Below, in pieces: positions 29,110 through 36,670 of a DNA stretch of 64,000 nt. Below the pieces are notes generated by a model, which saw only the letters and a program-made list of their open reading frames with translations, was not told the origin of the DNA and searched no databases. This DNA is from Vagococcus zengguangii (GTDB lineage Bacteria; Bacillota; Bacilli; Lactobacillales; Vagococcaceae). Where the stretch lies: contig NZ_CP039712.1 of assembly GCF_005145005.1 (NCBI RefSeq), forward strand, positions 899,001 through 963,000, written 5' to 3'. The stretch's first letter is position 1, and every line of letters begins with the position of its first letter. The translations under genes and the position numbers were made by a program.

Positions 29110-30945
29110 ATGGTCTTTTCAATTAAAACACGTCAAGAAACAATCGGAAAATTACAAGCAGAGGAATTAGATTTATTAATTATCGGGGGAGGAATTACCG
29201 GAGCAGGTGTTGCTTTACAAGCAGCAGCAACTGGTTTGAAAACAGGCTTAATCGAAATGCAAGATTTTGCTGAAGGGACATCTTCTCGTTCAACTAAGTT
29301 AGTTCATGGAGGGATTCGCTACTTGAAAAACTTCGATGTTGAAGTAGTAGCAGACACCGTGACAGAACGTGCTGTTGTACAAAATATTGCGCCTCACATT
29401 CCAAAGCCAGATCCAATGTTATTGCCAATTTATGAAGGTGAAGGTGCAACAACATTCAACATGTTTTCAGTTAAGGTTGCGATGGACTTGTATGACCAAT
29501 TAGCTGGTGTAACAGGCACCAAATTTGCTAATTATACGTTAACACCTGAAGAAGTGTTAGAACGTGAACCATTCTTAAAATCAGAAGGACTAAAAGGAGC
29601 AGGTGTTTACTTAGATTTCCGCAACAACGATGCGCGTTTAGTAATCGACAACATTAAAAAAGCTCATGAAGACGGTGGCTTACTAGCAAGTAAAGTTAAA
29701 GCAGTTGGTTTTTTATACGATGATAATAACCAAATTATTGGGGTTAAAGCGCGTGATTTAGTAACAGATGAAGTCTTTGAAATTAAAGCGAAATTAGTCA
29801 TTAACACAGCGGGTCCATGGGTGGATAAAGTGCGCAACTTAAACTTCAAACGTGCAGTAGTTCCTCAAATGCGCCCTACAAAAGGTGTTCATTTAGTTGT
29901 AGATGCGAAGAAACTACCAGTTCCTCAACCAACCTATTTTGATACGGGTAAACATGATGGTCGTATGGTATTTGCTATTCCACGTGAAGACAAAACTTAT
30001 TTTGGGACAACCGATACTGACTATCAAGGAGAATATACCGAACCAAAAGTAACCCAAGAAGATGTCGATTATTTATTAGATGTTATCAATTATCGTTATC
30101 CAAATGCGAATATTACCTTGGATGATATCGAATCAAGCTGGGCAGGATTACGCCCATTATTATCAGGTAATGCTGGTTCTGATTATAATGGTGGTGATAA
30201 CGGTAAAATTACTGATGCAAGCTTTAATAAAGTGATTGAAGTAGTCACAAACTATAAAGAAAACAAAGTGAATCGTCTAGATGTTGAAGAAGTCTTAAAC
30301 AATTTAGAAAGTAGTTTAGAAGAAAAAACATCGAGCCCTTCATCAGTGTCACGCGGAAGTAATTTAGAACGCGAAGAAGATGGTCTAATTACGTTATCAG
30401 GTGGTAAAATTACTGATTATCGTAAAATGGCTGAAGGTGCCATGAAGTTGATTTTAGATATTTTAGCGAAAGATTATGACATGAGCTTCGAATTAATTGA
30501 CTCAAAAGATTATTCATTATCAGGTGGGGAGTTTGACGCTTCTAAAGTTGAAGAAACGGTCGCTGAAAATGCTAAGATTGGTATCGCTGCTGGTTTATCC
30601 GAAGCGGAAGCAACATACATCGCGGACTACTACGGCATGAATTCATTGAAAATCTTTGAACTTGCGAAAGCAATGACACCTTTTGCTGGATTGTCATTAG
30701 CTGAATCAGCAAGATTACAATATGCTTTAGAAGAAGAAATGGTTTTAACTCCTGCAGACTATTTTGTTCGCAGAACTAACCATATGTTATTTAAACGTGA
30801 TGAGTTAGATGGTATAATTGAACCAGTCATCGATGCAATGGCTAATTATTTTGGATGGAATGATGCGACTAAAGCTGAGCAAGCAGAAACATTTGCCGAA
30901 GTTTTAGCTGAATCTGACCTAAAATATTTGAAAGAAGGGGAGTAA
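29110..30945 (+). CDS. glpO: Alpha-glycerophosphate oxidase
   Basis: The 611-residue FAD enzyme oxidises glycerol 3-phosphate to dihydroxyacetone phosphate using oxygen and releasing hydrogen peroxide. The N-terminal dinucleotide fold is LLIIGGGITGAGVALQAAATG, followed by GTSSRSTKLVHGGIRYL. A roughly 50-residue insertion (about 390-430, rich in Glu, Ser and Asn) distinguishes GlpO of lactic acid bacteria from respiratory GlpD. Position between glpK and glpF supports the assignment. GGGAG precedes the ATG. Confidence 0.95.
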   Translation: MVFSIKTRQETIGKLQAEELDLLIIGGGITGAGVALQAAATGLKTGLIEMQDFAEGTSSRSTKLVHGGIRYLKNFDVEVVADTVTERAVVQNIAPHIPKPDPMLLPIYEGEGATTFNMFSVKVAMDLYDQLAGVTGTKFANYTLTPEEVLEREPFLKSEGLKGAGVYLDFRNNDARLVIDNIKKAHEDGGLLASKVKAVGFLYDDNNQIIGVKARDLVTDEVFEIKAKLVINTAGPWVDKVRNLNFKRAVVPQMRPTKGVHLVVDAKKLPVPQPTYFDTGKHDGRMVFAIPREDKTYFGTTDTDYQGEYTEPKVTQEDVDYLLDVINYRYPNANITLDDIESSWAGLRPLLSGNAGSDYNGGDNGKITDASFNKVIEVVTNYKENKVNRLDVEEVLNNLESSLEEKTSSPSSVSRGSNLEREEDGLITLSGGKITDYRKMAEGAMKLILDILAKDYDMSFELIDSKDYSLSGGEFDASKVEETVAENAKIGIAAGLSEAEATYIADYYGMNSLKIFELAKAMTPFAGLSLAESARLQYALEEEMVLTPADYFVRRTNHMLFKRDELDGIIEPVIDAMANYFGWNDATKAEQAETFAEVLAESDLKYLKEGE

Positions 30946-30949
30946 CAAG

Positions 30950-31651
30950 ATGCAAGCAGTTATGGGAGAATTTATCGGTACCATGATTTTAATTTTATTA
31001 GGGGGCGGCGTTTGTGCGGCGTGTAACCTAAATCAAAGTAAAGCACAAAACGCAGGTTGGATTGTTATCGCTCTAGGATGGGCAATGGCAGTTACTATCG
31101 CTGTTTTCATTTCAGGATTTATGGGTCCAGCTCATTTAAATCCAGCTGTGACAATTGCAATGGCAATGACAGGTGCGATTGAATGGAGTCAAGTAGTTCC
31201 GTTTATTATTGCTCAACTATTAGGAGCAATCGTTGGTGCGATTCTAGTTTGGTTAGCTTATTTACCACATTGGGATGCAACAGAAGATCAAGGGGCTATT
31301 TTAGGAACATTTGCAACTGGTCCAGCAATTCGTAACTTACCAGCAAACATGATTACTGAAGCTATTGGAACATTCGTTTTAGTTTTAGCATTATTAGCGT
31401 TTGGTAAAAACGATTTACAATTTGGTAATAATGTTTTCGCAGTTGGTGCAGTTATCTTAGCAGTTGGTTTATCTTTAGGTGGACCAACAGGCTACGCTAT
31501 TAACCCAGCGCGTGACTTAGGACCAAGAATTGCACATGCAATCTTACCAATGAAAAACAAAGGTGACTCTGATTGGGGTTATGCTTTAGTTCCAATCGTA
31601 GGACCAATTATCGGTGCGATTATTGCGGTATTAGTTTTTAACTTATTCTAA
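30950..31651 (+). CDS. glpF: Glycerol uptake facilitator
   Basis: The 233-residue aquaglyceroporin of the MIP family has both pore NPA boxes: HLNPAVTIAMAM (first half) and INPARDLGPR (second half). The Asp after the second NPA-R is typical of glycerol-conducting members. Six membrane segments are visible. Only four bases separate it from glpO, so it is in the same operon. A terminator follows. Confidence 0.95.
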   Translation: MQAVMGEFIGTMILILLGGGVCAACNLNQSKAQNAGWIVIALGWAMAVTIAVFISGFMGPAHLNPAVTIAMAMTGAIEWSQVVPFIIAQLLGAIVGAILVWLAYLPHWDATEDQGAILGTFATGPAIRNLPANMITEAIGTFVLVLALLAFGKNDLQFGNNVFAVGAVILAVGLSLGGPTGYAINPARDLGPRIAHAILPMKNKGDSDWGYALVPIVGPIIGAIIAVLVFNLF

Positions 31652-31674
31652 TCATCAGTAAAATCAAATAAATA

Positions 31675-31714
31675 AAAAACGTGCTTCTCTATCAAAGAGA
31701 AAGCACGTTTTTTT
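31675..31714. terminator. Terminator between glpF and coaC
   Basis: Stem ACGTGCTT-CTC pairs with GAG-A-AAGCACGT (one bulged A), flanked by A and T runs. It can serve both convergent operons. Confidence 0.88.
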
Positions 31715-32255
31715 AGTTTAACTGTTGGTTAACTGCATCAACGATGGTTGAAACGTCAGCTAAAGCACCTTTACCAAAGTCACCGCAAGCAAGCAGGCTT
31801 TCTTTGGGTTCGATGATTTGATAACCATATTCTATTAGCGTTGCCAAGTTCTTCTGAACAGCTGGATGAAGATACATGTTGGTATTCATCGCGGGTGCAA
31901 TTAATTTAGGCGTCGCGTTATTAGGTAAGGCAAGCGCGGTAGCGGTGACTAAATCGTCCGCAATCCCATTGGCTAATTTACCGATAATATTAGCGCTTGC
32001 TGGTGCGATTAAGAAGACATCGGCTTGTTTTGCTAGTTCAATGTGGCTAATTACCTTAGGATGTTGTTCTTCCATGACGTTTGTGTAGACATAATTCTTT
32101 GATAGTGATTGAAGCGTTAAAGGGGTAATGAACTCAGTTGCGCTTTTAGTCATCATGACATTAACGCTGTATTGTTGCTTTGTTAATGAACTGACAATAT
32201 CGGCTGCTTTGTAGGCAGAGATACTACCGGAAACGCCCATTAAGATATTAGACAT
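31713..32255 (-). CDS. coaC: Phosphopantothenoylcysteine decarboxylase
   Basis: The 180-residue flavoprotein decarboxylates 4'-phosphopantothenoyl-cysteine in coenzyme A synthesis. The N-terminal FMN-site segment GVSGSISAYKAAD, the catalytic His in VISHIELAKQADVFLIAPASANIIGK, the PAMNTNMY box and the reactive Cys in LLACGDFGKG are all present. It is a separate gene, not fused to coaB, as in streptococci and enterococci. It is last in the minus-strand operon, 15 bases after coaB. Confidence 0.93.
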   Translation of the reverse strand: MSNILMGVSGSISAYKAADIVSSLTKQQYSVNVMMTKSATEFITPLTLQSLSKNYVYTNVMEEQHPKVISHIELAKQADVFLIAPASANIIGKLANGIADDLVTATALALPNNATPKLIAPAMNTNMYLHPAVQKNLATLIEYGYQIIEPKESLLACGDFGKGALADVSTIVDAVNQQLN

Positions 32256-32270
32256 AGTGATAGCCTCCTA

Positions 32271-33026
32271 TTATTTAGTGGTTAATGTTTGCTTGATCAT
32301 TTCGGCAATTTCAGGTTTCGTGTGAGCCTTCGTTAAACTGCCGTCAGGTGAGACTAAGTAACCAGTGTGTTGATCTCCTTCAATTGAGGTCAAGTCGTTT
32401 GCTAGAACGTAGTCACAATCATTTTTTGCTAGTAACTGGCTAGCGATGGATAATAAGTAATCTTCTGTTACATCAACTAATAATTTGAATCCGACTAATG
32501 TAGTGTCAGGTTGAATTTCTTTAATCATTTTGATGATTTTAGGTGTTTTCTTCAAACGTAATAATAAGTGTTCATTTGAGGAAGAGATTTTTTTGTCTTC
32601 GTTTTCTTTACCAAGTTTTGCTAAGACATCGCTCAATGTCTCAGTGAATGTTTGCTCGTCAATGGTCGCTTGTTGATTGAATAGGGCCTCTTTTAAGTGA
32701 GTTAATAATTCTTCTTGGCTAAACGCATTATCCATCGTATAGTCACTGACGGCCATGCTGTGGATGACGATATCATAAGTATGGGTGGTTAATTCGTGTT
32801 TAATCGCTGATTCTAAGTCCTGACTAGTAAAAATAGGGATGAGTTGAATGGCCTTGTTTTCTGGAACAATGGCTCCATAACCATGAATGTACGTAACGTG
32901 ATGATTGTCATCTTGAGCAAAATTATCGGCAATAATTGAACCTAAACGTCCAGTTGAGTGATTGGCGATATAGCGCACCTCGTCAATTTTTTCTTTGGTA
33001 CCACCTGCTGTTACTAAAATACGCAT
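32271..33026 (-). CDS. coaB: Phosphopantothenate--cysteine ligase
   Basis: The 251-residue ligase joins cysteine to 4'-phosphopantothenate. It begins MRILVTAGGTKEKIDEVRYIANHSTGRLG, the nucleotide-binding signature of CoaB, and has a later KTPKIIKMIKEIQPDTTLVGFKLL segment and C-terminal DYVLANDL box. It corresponds to the C-terminal half of fused CoaBC proteins. It follows the ECF S-component gene by 24 bases and precedes coaC. Confidence 0.92.
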   Translation of the reverse strand: MRILVTAGGTKEKIDEVRYIANHSTGRLGSIIADNFAQDDNHHVTYIHGYGAIVPENKAIQLIPIFTSQDLESAIKHELTTHTYDIVIHSMAVSDYTMDNAFSQEELLTHLKEALFNQQATIDEQTFTETLSDVLAKLGKENEDKKISSSNEHLLLRLKKTPKIIKMIKEIQPDTTLVGFKLLVDVTEDYLLSIASQLLAKNDCDYVLANDLTSIEGDQHTGYLVSPDGSLTKAHTKPEIAEMIKQTLTTK

Positions 33027-33050
33027 AATGAAAATCTCCTTATCCTTTTA

Positions 33051-33695
33051 TTAGTTTAATTCTTCAATCATTTTTTCAATTTTACGGTTACTCATTAGTG
33101 AGCGGCAAACTAAGCTAACAATTACACCAGCCACAATCGCCTCGATAATCCCATTAGTAAAAATAATCCCGCCAATAATTTTATATAAGCCAGTTGTATT
33201 GACTTGATTAATTTTGGCATAAGCATCTTTAAATAAAAGTAAAATACTACCTAAAACTAAGATAGTATTGGTCAATGAGCCAATGATTCCGCTAATTACA
33301 TATCGAACAATATTTTTTTCTTTCATGAAGCGTGCCAATAATTGATAAACATAAAAAGGAACGACACCTACCATTATTCTTGGTACAAAACACGTGATTA
33401 AAGCTAAAAGTGACCCATGTGTTTCACCAGGTAAATTAGCAAACGGCGTGAAAACAAAGGAACTTACAACTGGAGCAGTGGTGTTGCTAATGAAGCTCGT
33501 TAATCCGAAAACAAAACCTAAAATGGCGCCTCGTTTTGGACCTAATAATATTGAAGCAATTATGACAGGTACATGTATGATGGTGGCTTTAATTAGTCCT
33601 AATTGAATGTAACCAATGGGTGTAAAACTTAGAACGAAAATAATTGCGGTAAAAATGGCAATCAGGACTAAGTTTTTTGTTTTTGACTGTTTAAT
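33051..33695 (-). CDS. ECF transporter S component, probable pantothenate type, ATT start
   Basis: The 214-residue membrane protein has about six hydrophobic segments and the ECF substrate-binding pattern: FTAIIFVLSFTPIGYIQLG, then HVPVIIASILLGPKRGAILG and GLTSFISN. Homologues sit beside coaB-coaC in other lactic acid bacteria and a pantothenate role (PanT-like) is a reasonable inference. An in-frame TAG stands five codons upstream and no ATG, GTG or TTG occurs before residue 108, yet a perfect AGGAGG site lies 8 bases before ATT-AAA-CAG. The start is therefore ATT, or an ATG recently mutated to ATT. A conventional caller would report only the last 107 residues from 33374. Confidence 0.8.
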   Translation of the reverse strand: MKQSKTKNLVLIAIFTAIIFVLSFTPIGYIQLGLIKATIIHVPVIIASILLGPKRGAILGFVFGLTSFISNTTAPVVSSFVFTPFANLPGETHGSLLALITCFVPRIMVGVVPFYVYQLLARFMKEKNIVRYVISGIIGSLTNTILVLGSILLLFKDAYAKINQVNTTGLYKIIGGIIFTNGIIEAIVAGVIVSLVCRSLMSNRKIEKMIEELN

Positions 33696-33713
33696 GAGAA
33701 TCTCCTCCTAGTG

Positions 33714-34313
33714 TTAATTGACATAAATCAATTGGTTTTTTAATAAATTGAGTTGCTTGATAATTTGGTGTTCATCGACTTGTTTGAATGTCTTAAAAAT
33801 ACTAATACCTTCTAATAACATAATAAACATGTCTGCCAATTCAGGAATGTTTTGATTGGCAATCACTCCCTGTGTTTTTCCAAGTGTTAATAAGTCGCGA
33901 ATCGTTGCTGTTAAGTAGTCAACATAACTTTTTTGAAAGGCGATTTGTTCAGGTTCTTGATGAGAGTTGTAGTACTCATAAGTGGCCACCAAAATCGAAT
34001 CATCGATGTTTAATAACCGATTTTTTTGTAGTTCTAGGTATTGCTCGAATATTTCTTCGAAAGGTTCTTTATTGGCAACACGTTGATTAATAATTGTGAA
34101 TTTTTGTTTAGATTGTTCTATTACCACTTCTTGAAACAATTCTTCAATCGAAGGGAAATACAGATATAGACCGCCTCGACTAATCCCGCATGCATGAACA
34201 ATGTCCGCCATTGTTACGTTCGCATAGCCTTTTTGTCCGAAAATTTCACGTGCAGTATCAAGAATCATGGCCCGTTTTTCACGTTTCATGGCTTCGTTTT
34301 TATTTTGAGTCAA
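33714..34313 (-). CDS. TetR-family transcriptional regulator
   Basis: The 199-residue protein has the TetR helix-turn-helix (about 15-60: ILDTAREIFGQKGYANVTMADIVHACGISRGGLYLYFPSIEELF) and an alpha-helical ligand domain with no strong family signature. The start is TTG 34313, 7 bases behind AAGGAGGT. It is the first gene of the operon with the ECF S component, coaB and coaC, 18 bases ahead of the transporter. Two palindromes upstream are probable operators, so autoregulation of the whole operon is likely. The inducer is unknown. Confidence 0.88.
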   Translation of the reverse strand: MTQNKNEAMKREKRAMILDTAREIFGQKGYANVTMADIVHACGISRGGLYLYFPSIEELFQEVVIEQSKQKFTIINQRVANKEPFEEIFEQYLELQKNRLLNIDDSILVATYEYYNSHQEPEQIAFQKSYVDYLTATIRDLLTLGKTQGVIANQNIPELADMFIMLLEGISIFKTFKQVDEHQIIKQLNLLKNQLIYVN

Positions 34314-34335
34314 GTCGTTACCTCCTTAAACTTAA

Positions 34336-34380
34336 TGACATTTGTGTCACTAAGTTATCATGAACTGACACGAGTGTCAA
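34336..34380 (-). promoter_or_regulatory. Promoter with paired TetR-type operators
   Basis: Two near-identical palindromes, TGACATTTGTGTCA (34336-34349) and TGACACGAGTGTCA (34366-34379), have centres 30 bases apart. The minus-strand promoter TTGACA (34375-34380), 17 bases, TAACTT (34352-34357) runs through them: the upstream palindrome overlaps the -35 element and the other lies just past the -10. The layout suits repression by the TetR protein encoded immediately downstream. Confidence 0.7.
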
Positions 34381-34481
34381 TAGTAAAGGCTTACATGTCT
34401 TGTCAAAAGGTTCATTTTTTGCTAAGATTCCTATGATAAAAAGGTTTCTTAAAAAATTTAATGTTTTGAAGGACGGATAAA

Positions 34482-34490
34482 TGGTATAAT
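34482..34490 (+). promoter_or_regulatory. Extended -10 promoter for parE
   Basis: TGGTATAAT is a perfect -10 hexamer with the TGn extension. No good -35 is seen. The start codon is 70 bases on. The 34314-34560 gap holds only this promoter, a leader and the TetR operators. Confidence 0.6.
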
Positions 34491-34560
34491 AGAAAAGCTG
34501 TTCCTTTATGGAAAGACAGAGAATAGGATTTTGTTCGATAGATAAGGAGTTAGTTCAGAG

Positions 34561-36651
34561 ATGGTAAAAAAAGTAAATAATGAATATAACGATTCATCTA
34601 TCCAGGTACTAGAAGGCCTTGACGCGGTTAGAAAGCGTCCAGGTATGTACATTGGATCAAATGACAGTAAAGGGTTGCATCATTTAGTATATGAAATCGT
34701 AGACAATTCTGTCGACGAAGCGTTGGCTGGACATGGTTCAGAAATTAATGTCACAATTTTTGAAGATGGTAGTATCGGCGTGGAGGATTTTGGACGAGGT
34801 ATGCCAATCGGAATGCATCAATCAGGTGTGCCGACTGTTCAAGTTATTTTTACCGTTTTACATGCTGGTGGTAAATTTGGCCAAAATGGTGGCTACAAAA
34901 CATCTGGTGGCTTGCATGGTGTAGGGGCAAGTGTTGTAAATGCGCTATCACAGTGGTTAATTGTACGCACTGTGCGTGATGGTGTTGAATACGAGCAACG
35001 TTTTATCAACGGTGGTAAACCAGATGGTACCTTAAAAAAACTTGGTAAAACTACGAAGAAAAAGAATGGTACGTTCATTCAATTCTTGCCGGATAAAGAA
35101 ATTTTCACAACAACTAATTTCTCTTTTCAAACGTTAGCAGAGCGTTTGCGTGAGTCAGCCTTCTTGCTAAAAGGCTTAAAAATTACGATTCGTGATGAAC
35201 GTCCAGCTGAAACAGTGGAAGAAGTTTTCCATTATGAAGAGGGAATTAAAGAGTTTATTAGCTATTTAAACGAAGAAAAAGATGATTTAACACCAGTTGT
35301 CTATTTCGCTGGGGAAAAAGATGACATCGAAATAGAGTTTTCATTCCAATACAATGATGGATATTCTGAAAACGTCCTGTCATTCGTTAACAACGTGCGT
35401 ACGAAAGATGGTGGTTCGCATGAAACCGGTATGCGTACGGCCTTAACAAAGAGTTTTAATGACTACGCACGTAAAGTGGGGCTATTAAAAGACAAAGATA
35501 AAAATCTTGATGGGACAGATATTCGTGAAGGGTTAACAGCGATTATTTCAGTCCGTATACCAGAAAGTATCTTACAATTTGAGAGTCAAACGAAGGTTAA
35601 ATTAGTAACGGTGCCTGCTAGAACAGCAGTGGAATCCTTGATTTCTGAACAGTTAGGTTTCTTCTTACAGGAAAATAATGACATAAGCCAAATGTTAATT
35701 CGTAAGGCGTTAAAAGCGCGTGAAGCGCGTGAAGCCGCCCGTAAAGCGCGTGAAGAAAGTCGTAACGGTAAGAAAAAGAAAAAACGTGAATCATTGCTTT
35801 CAGGTAAATTAACACCCGCTCAAACTAAAAATCCAAAGCGAAATGAACTTTATTTAGTTGAGGGAGATTCGGCTGGTGGTTCAGCTAAACAAGGTCGTGA
35901 CCGTAAATTCCAAGCGATTTTACCATTACGAGGAAAAGTATTAAACACAGAAAAAGCGAAGTTAGAAGATATCTTAAAAAACGAAGAAATCAACACGATG
36001 ATTTATACGATAGGCGCAGGTTATGGTTCAGACTTCTCACTTGAAGATTGTAACTATGACAAAGTGATTATCATGACCGATGCAGATACTGATGGAGCAC
36101 ATATTCAGACGTTACTCTTAACGTTCTTCTATCGCTTTATGACTCCGTTAGTTGAAGCCGGAAAAGTGTATATCGCGATGCCTCCTTTGTACAAAGTAAC
36201 TAAAGGGACAGGTAAAAAAGGTGTATTAGAGTATGCTTGGACTGATGAAGAACTTGAAAAAATTACTCAACAAATGGGTAAAGGCTATATGTTACAACGT
36301 TACAAAGGGTTAGGTGAGATGAACGCCGATCAATTATGGGAAACAACCATGAATCCGGAGACGCGTACCTTAATTCGCGTGACTCTTGAAGAAGAAGATG
36401 GAGAATCAGGCAGTAATGAGAAAATCGTTTCAACGTTAATGGGAGACAAAGTTGATAAACGTCGTCATTGGATTGAAAACAATGTGGCCTTTACGATGGA
36501 AGAAGAGGGCAGTTTATTGGACGATAATCCGACTGATGATGTCGAGCATGTTGAAATGGTTGAAGAAATGCTAGAACTACAGCAAGAAGAAACCAAAGAA
36601 GAAGTAAGCGAAGAATTATTTGCTGAAATAGATTTATTTGCAGATTTATAA
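34561..36651 (+). CDS. parE: DNA topoisomerase IV subunit B
   Basis: The 696-residue GHKL ATPase subunit has the Bergerat fold motifs EIVDNSVDEALAG, DFGRGMPIG and GGLHGVGASVVNAL. A TOPRIM domain has EGDSAGGSAKQGRDRKFQAI and the DADTDGAHI metal site. YKGLGEMN is present near the C-terminus. Length, and an insertion between ATPase and TOPRIM rich in Lys and Arg, distinguish it from GyrB in context, as does the adjacent parC. The acidic C-terminal tail is longer than in many homologues. parC follows after 19 bases. Confidence 0.95.
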   Translation: MVKKVNNEYNDSSIQVLEGLDAVRKRPGMYIGSNDSKGLHHLVYEIVDNSVDEALAGHGSEINVTIFEDGSIGVEDFGRGMPIGMHQSGVPTVQVIFTVLHAGGKFGQNGGYKTSGGLHGVGASVVNALSQWLIVRTVRDGVEYEQRFINGGKPDGTLKKLGKTTKKKNGTFIQFLPDKEIFTTTNFSFQTLAERLRESAFLLKGLKITIRDERPAETVEEVFHYEEGIKEFISYLNEEKDDLTPVVYFAGEKDDIEIEFSFQYNDGYSENVLSFVNNVRTKDGGSHETGMRTALTKSFNDYARKVGLLKDKDKNLDGTDIREGLTAIISVRIPESILQFESQTKVKLVTVPARTAVESLISEQLGFFLQENNDISQMLIRKALKAREAREAARKAREESRNGKKKKKRESLLSGKLTPAQTKNPKRNELYLVEGDSAGGSAKQGRDRKFQAILPLRGKVLNTEKAKLEDILKNEEINTMIYTIGAGYGSDFSLEDCNYDKVIIMTDADTDGAHIQTLLLTFFYRFMTPLVEAGKVYIAMPPLYKVTKGTGKKGVLEYAWTDEELEKITQQMGKGYMLQRYKGLGEMNADQLWETTMNPETRTLIRVTLEEEDGESGSNEKIVSTLMGDKVDKRRHWIENNVAFTMEEEGSLLDDNPTDDVEHVEMVEEMLELQQEETKEEVSEELFAEIDLFADL

Positions 36652-36670
36652 GATAAGGAAGTGAAAGATT

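Noticed and set aside
33051-33374. A 107-residue membrane protein as the complete gene
   Set aside because: Upstream in-frame sequence encodes a clear ECF S-component N-terminus with its own ribosome site, so this is only the C-terminal half.
34336-34379. CRISPR-like short repeats
   Set aside because: Only two 14-base palindromes, explained as TetR operators. No array was found anywhere in the window.
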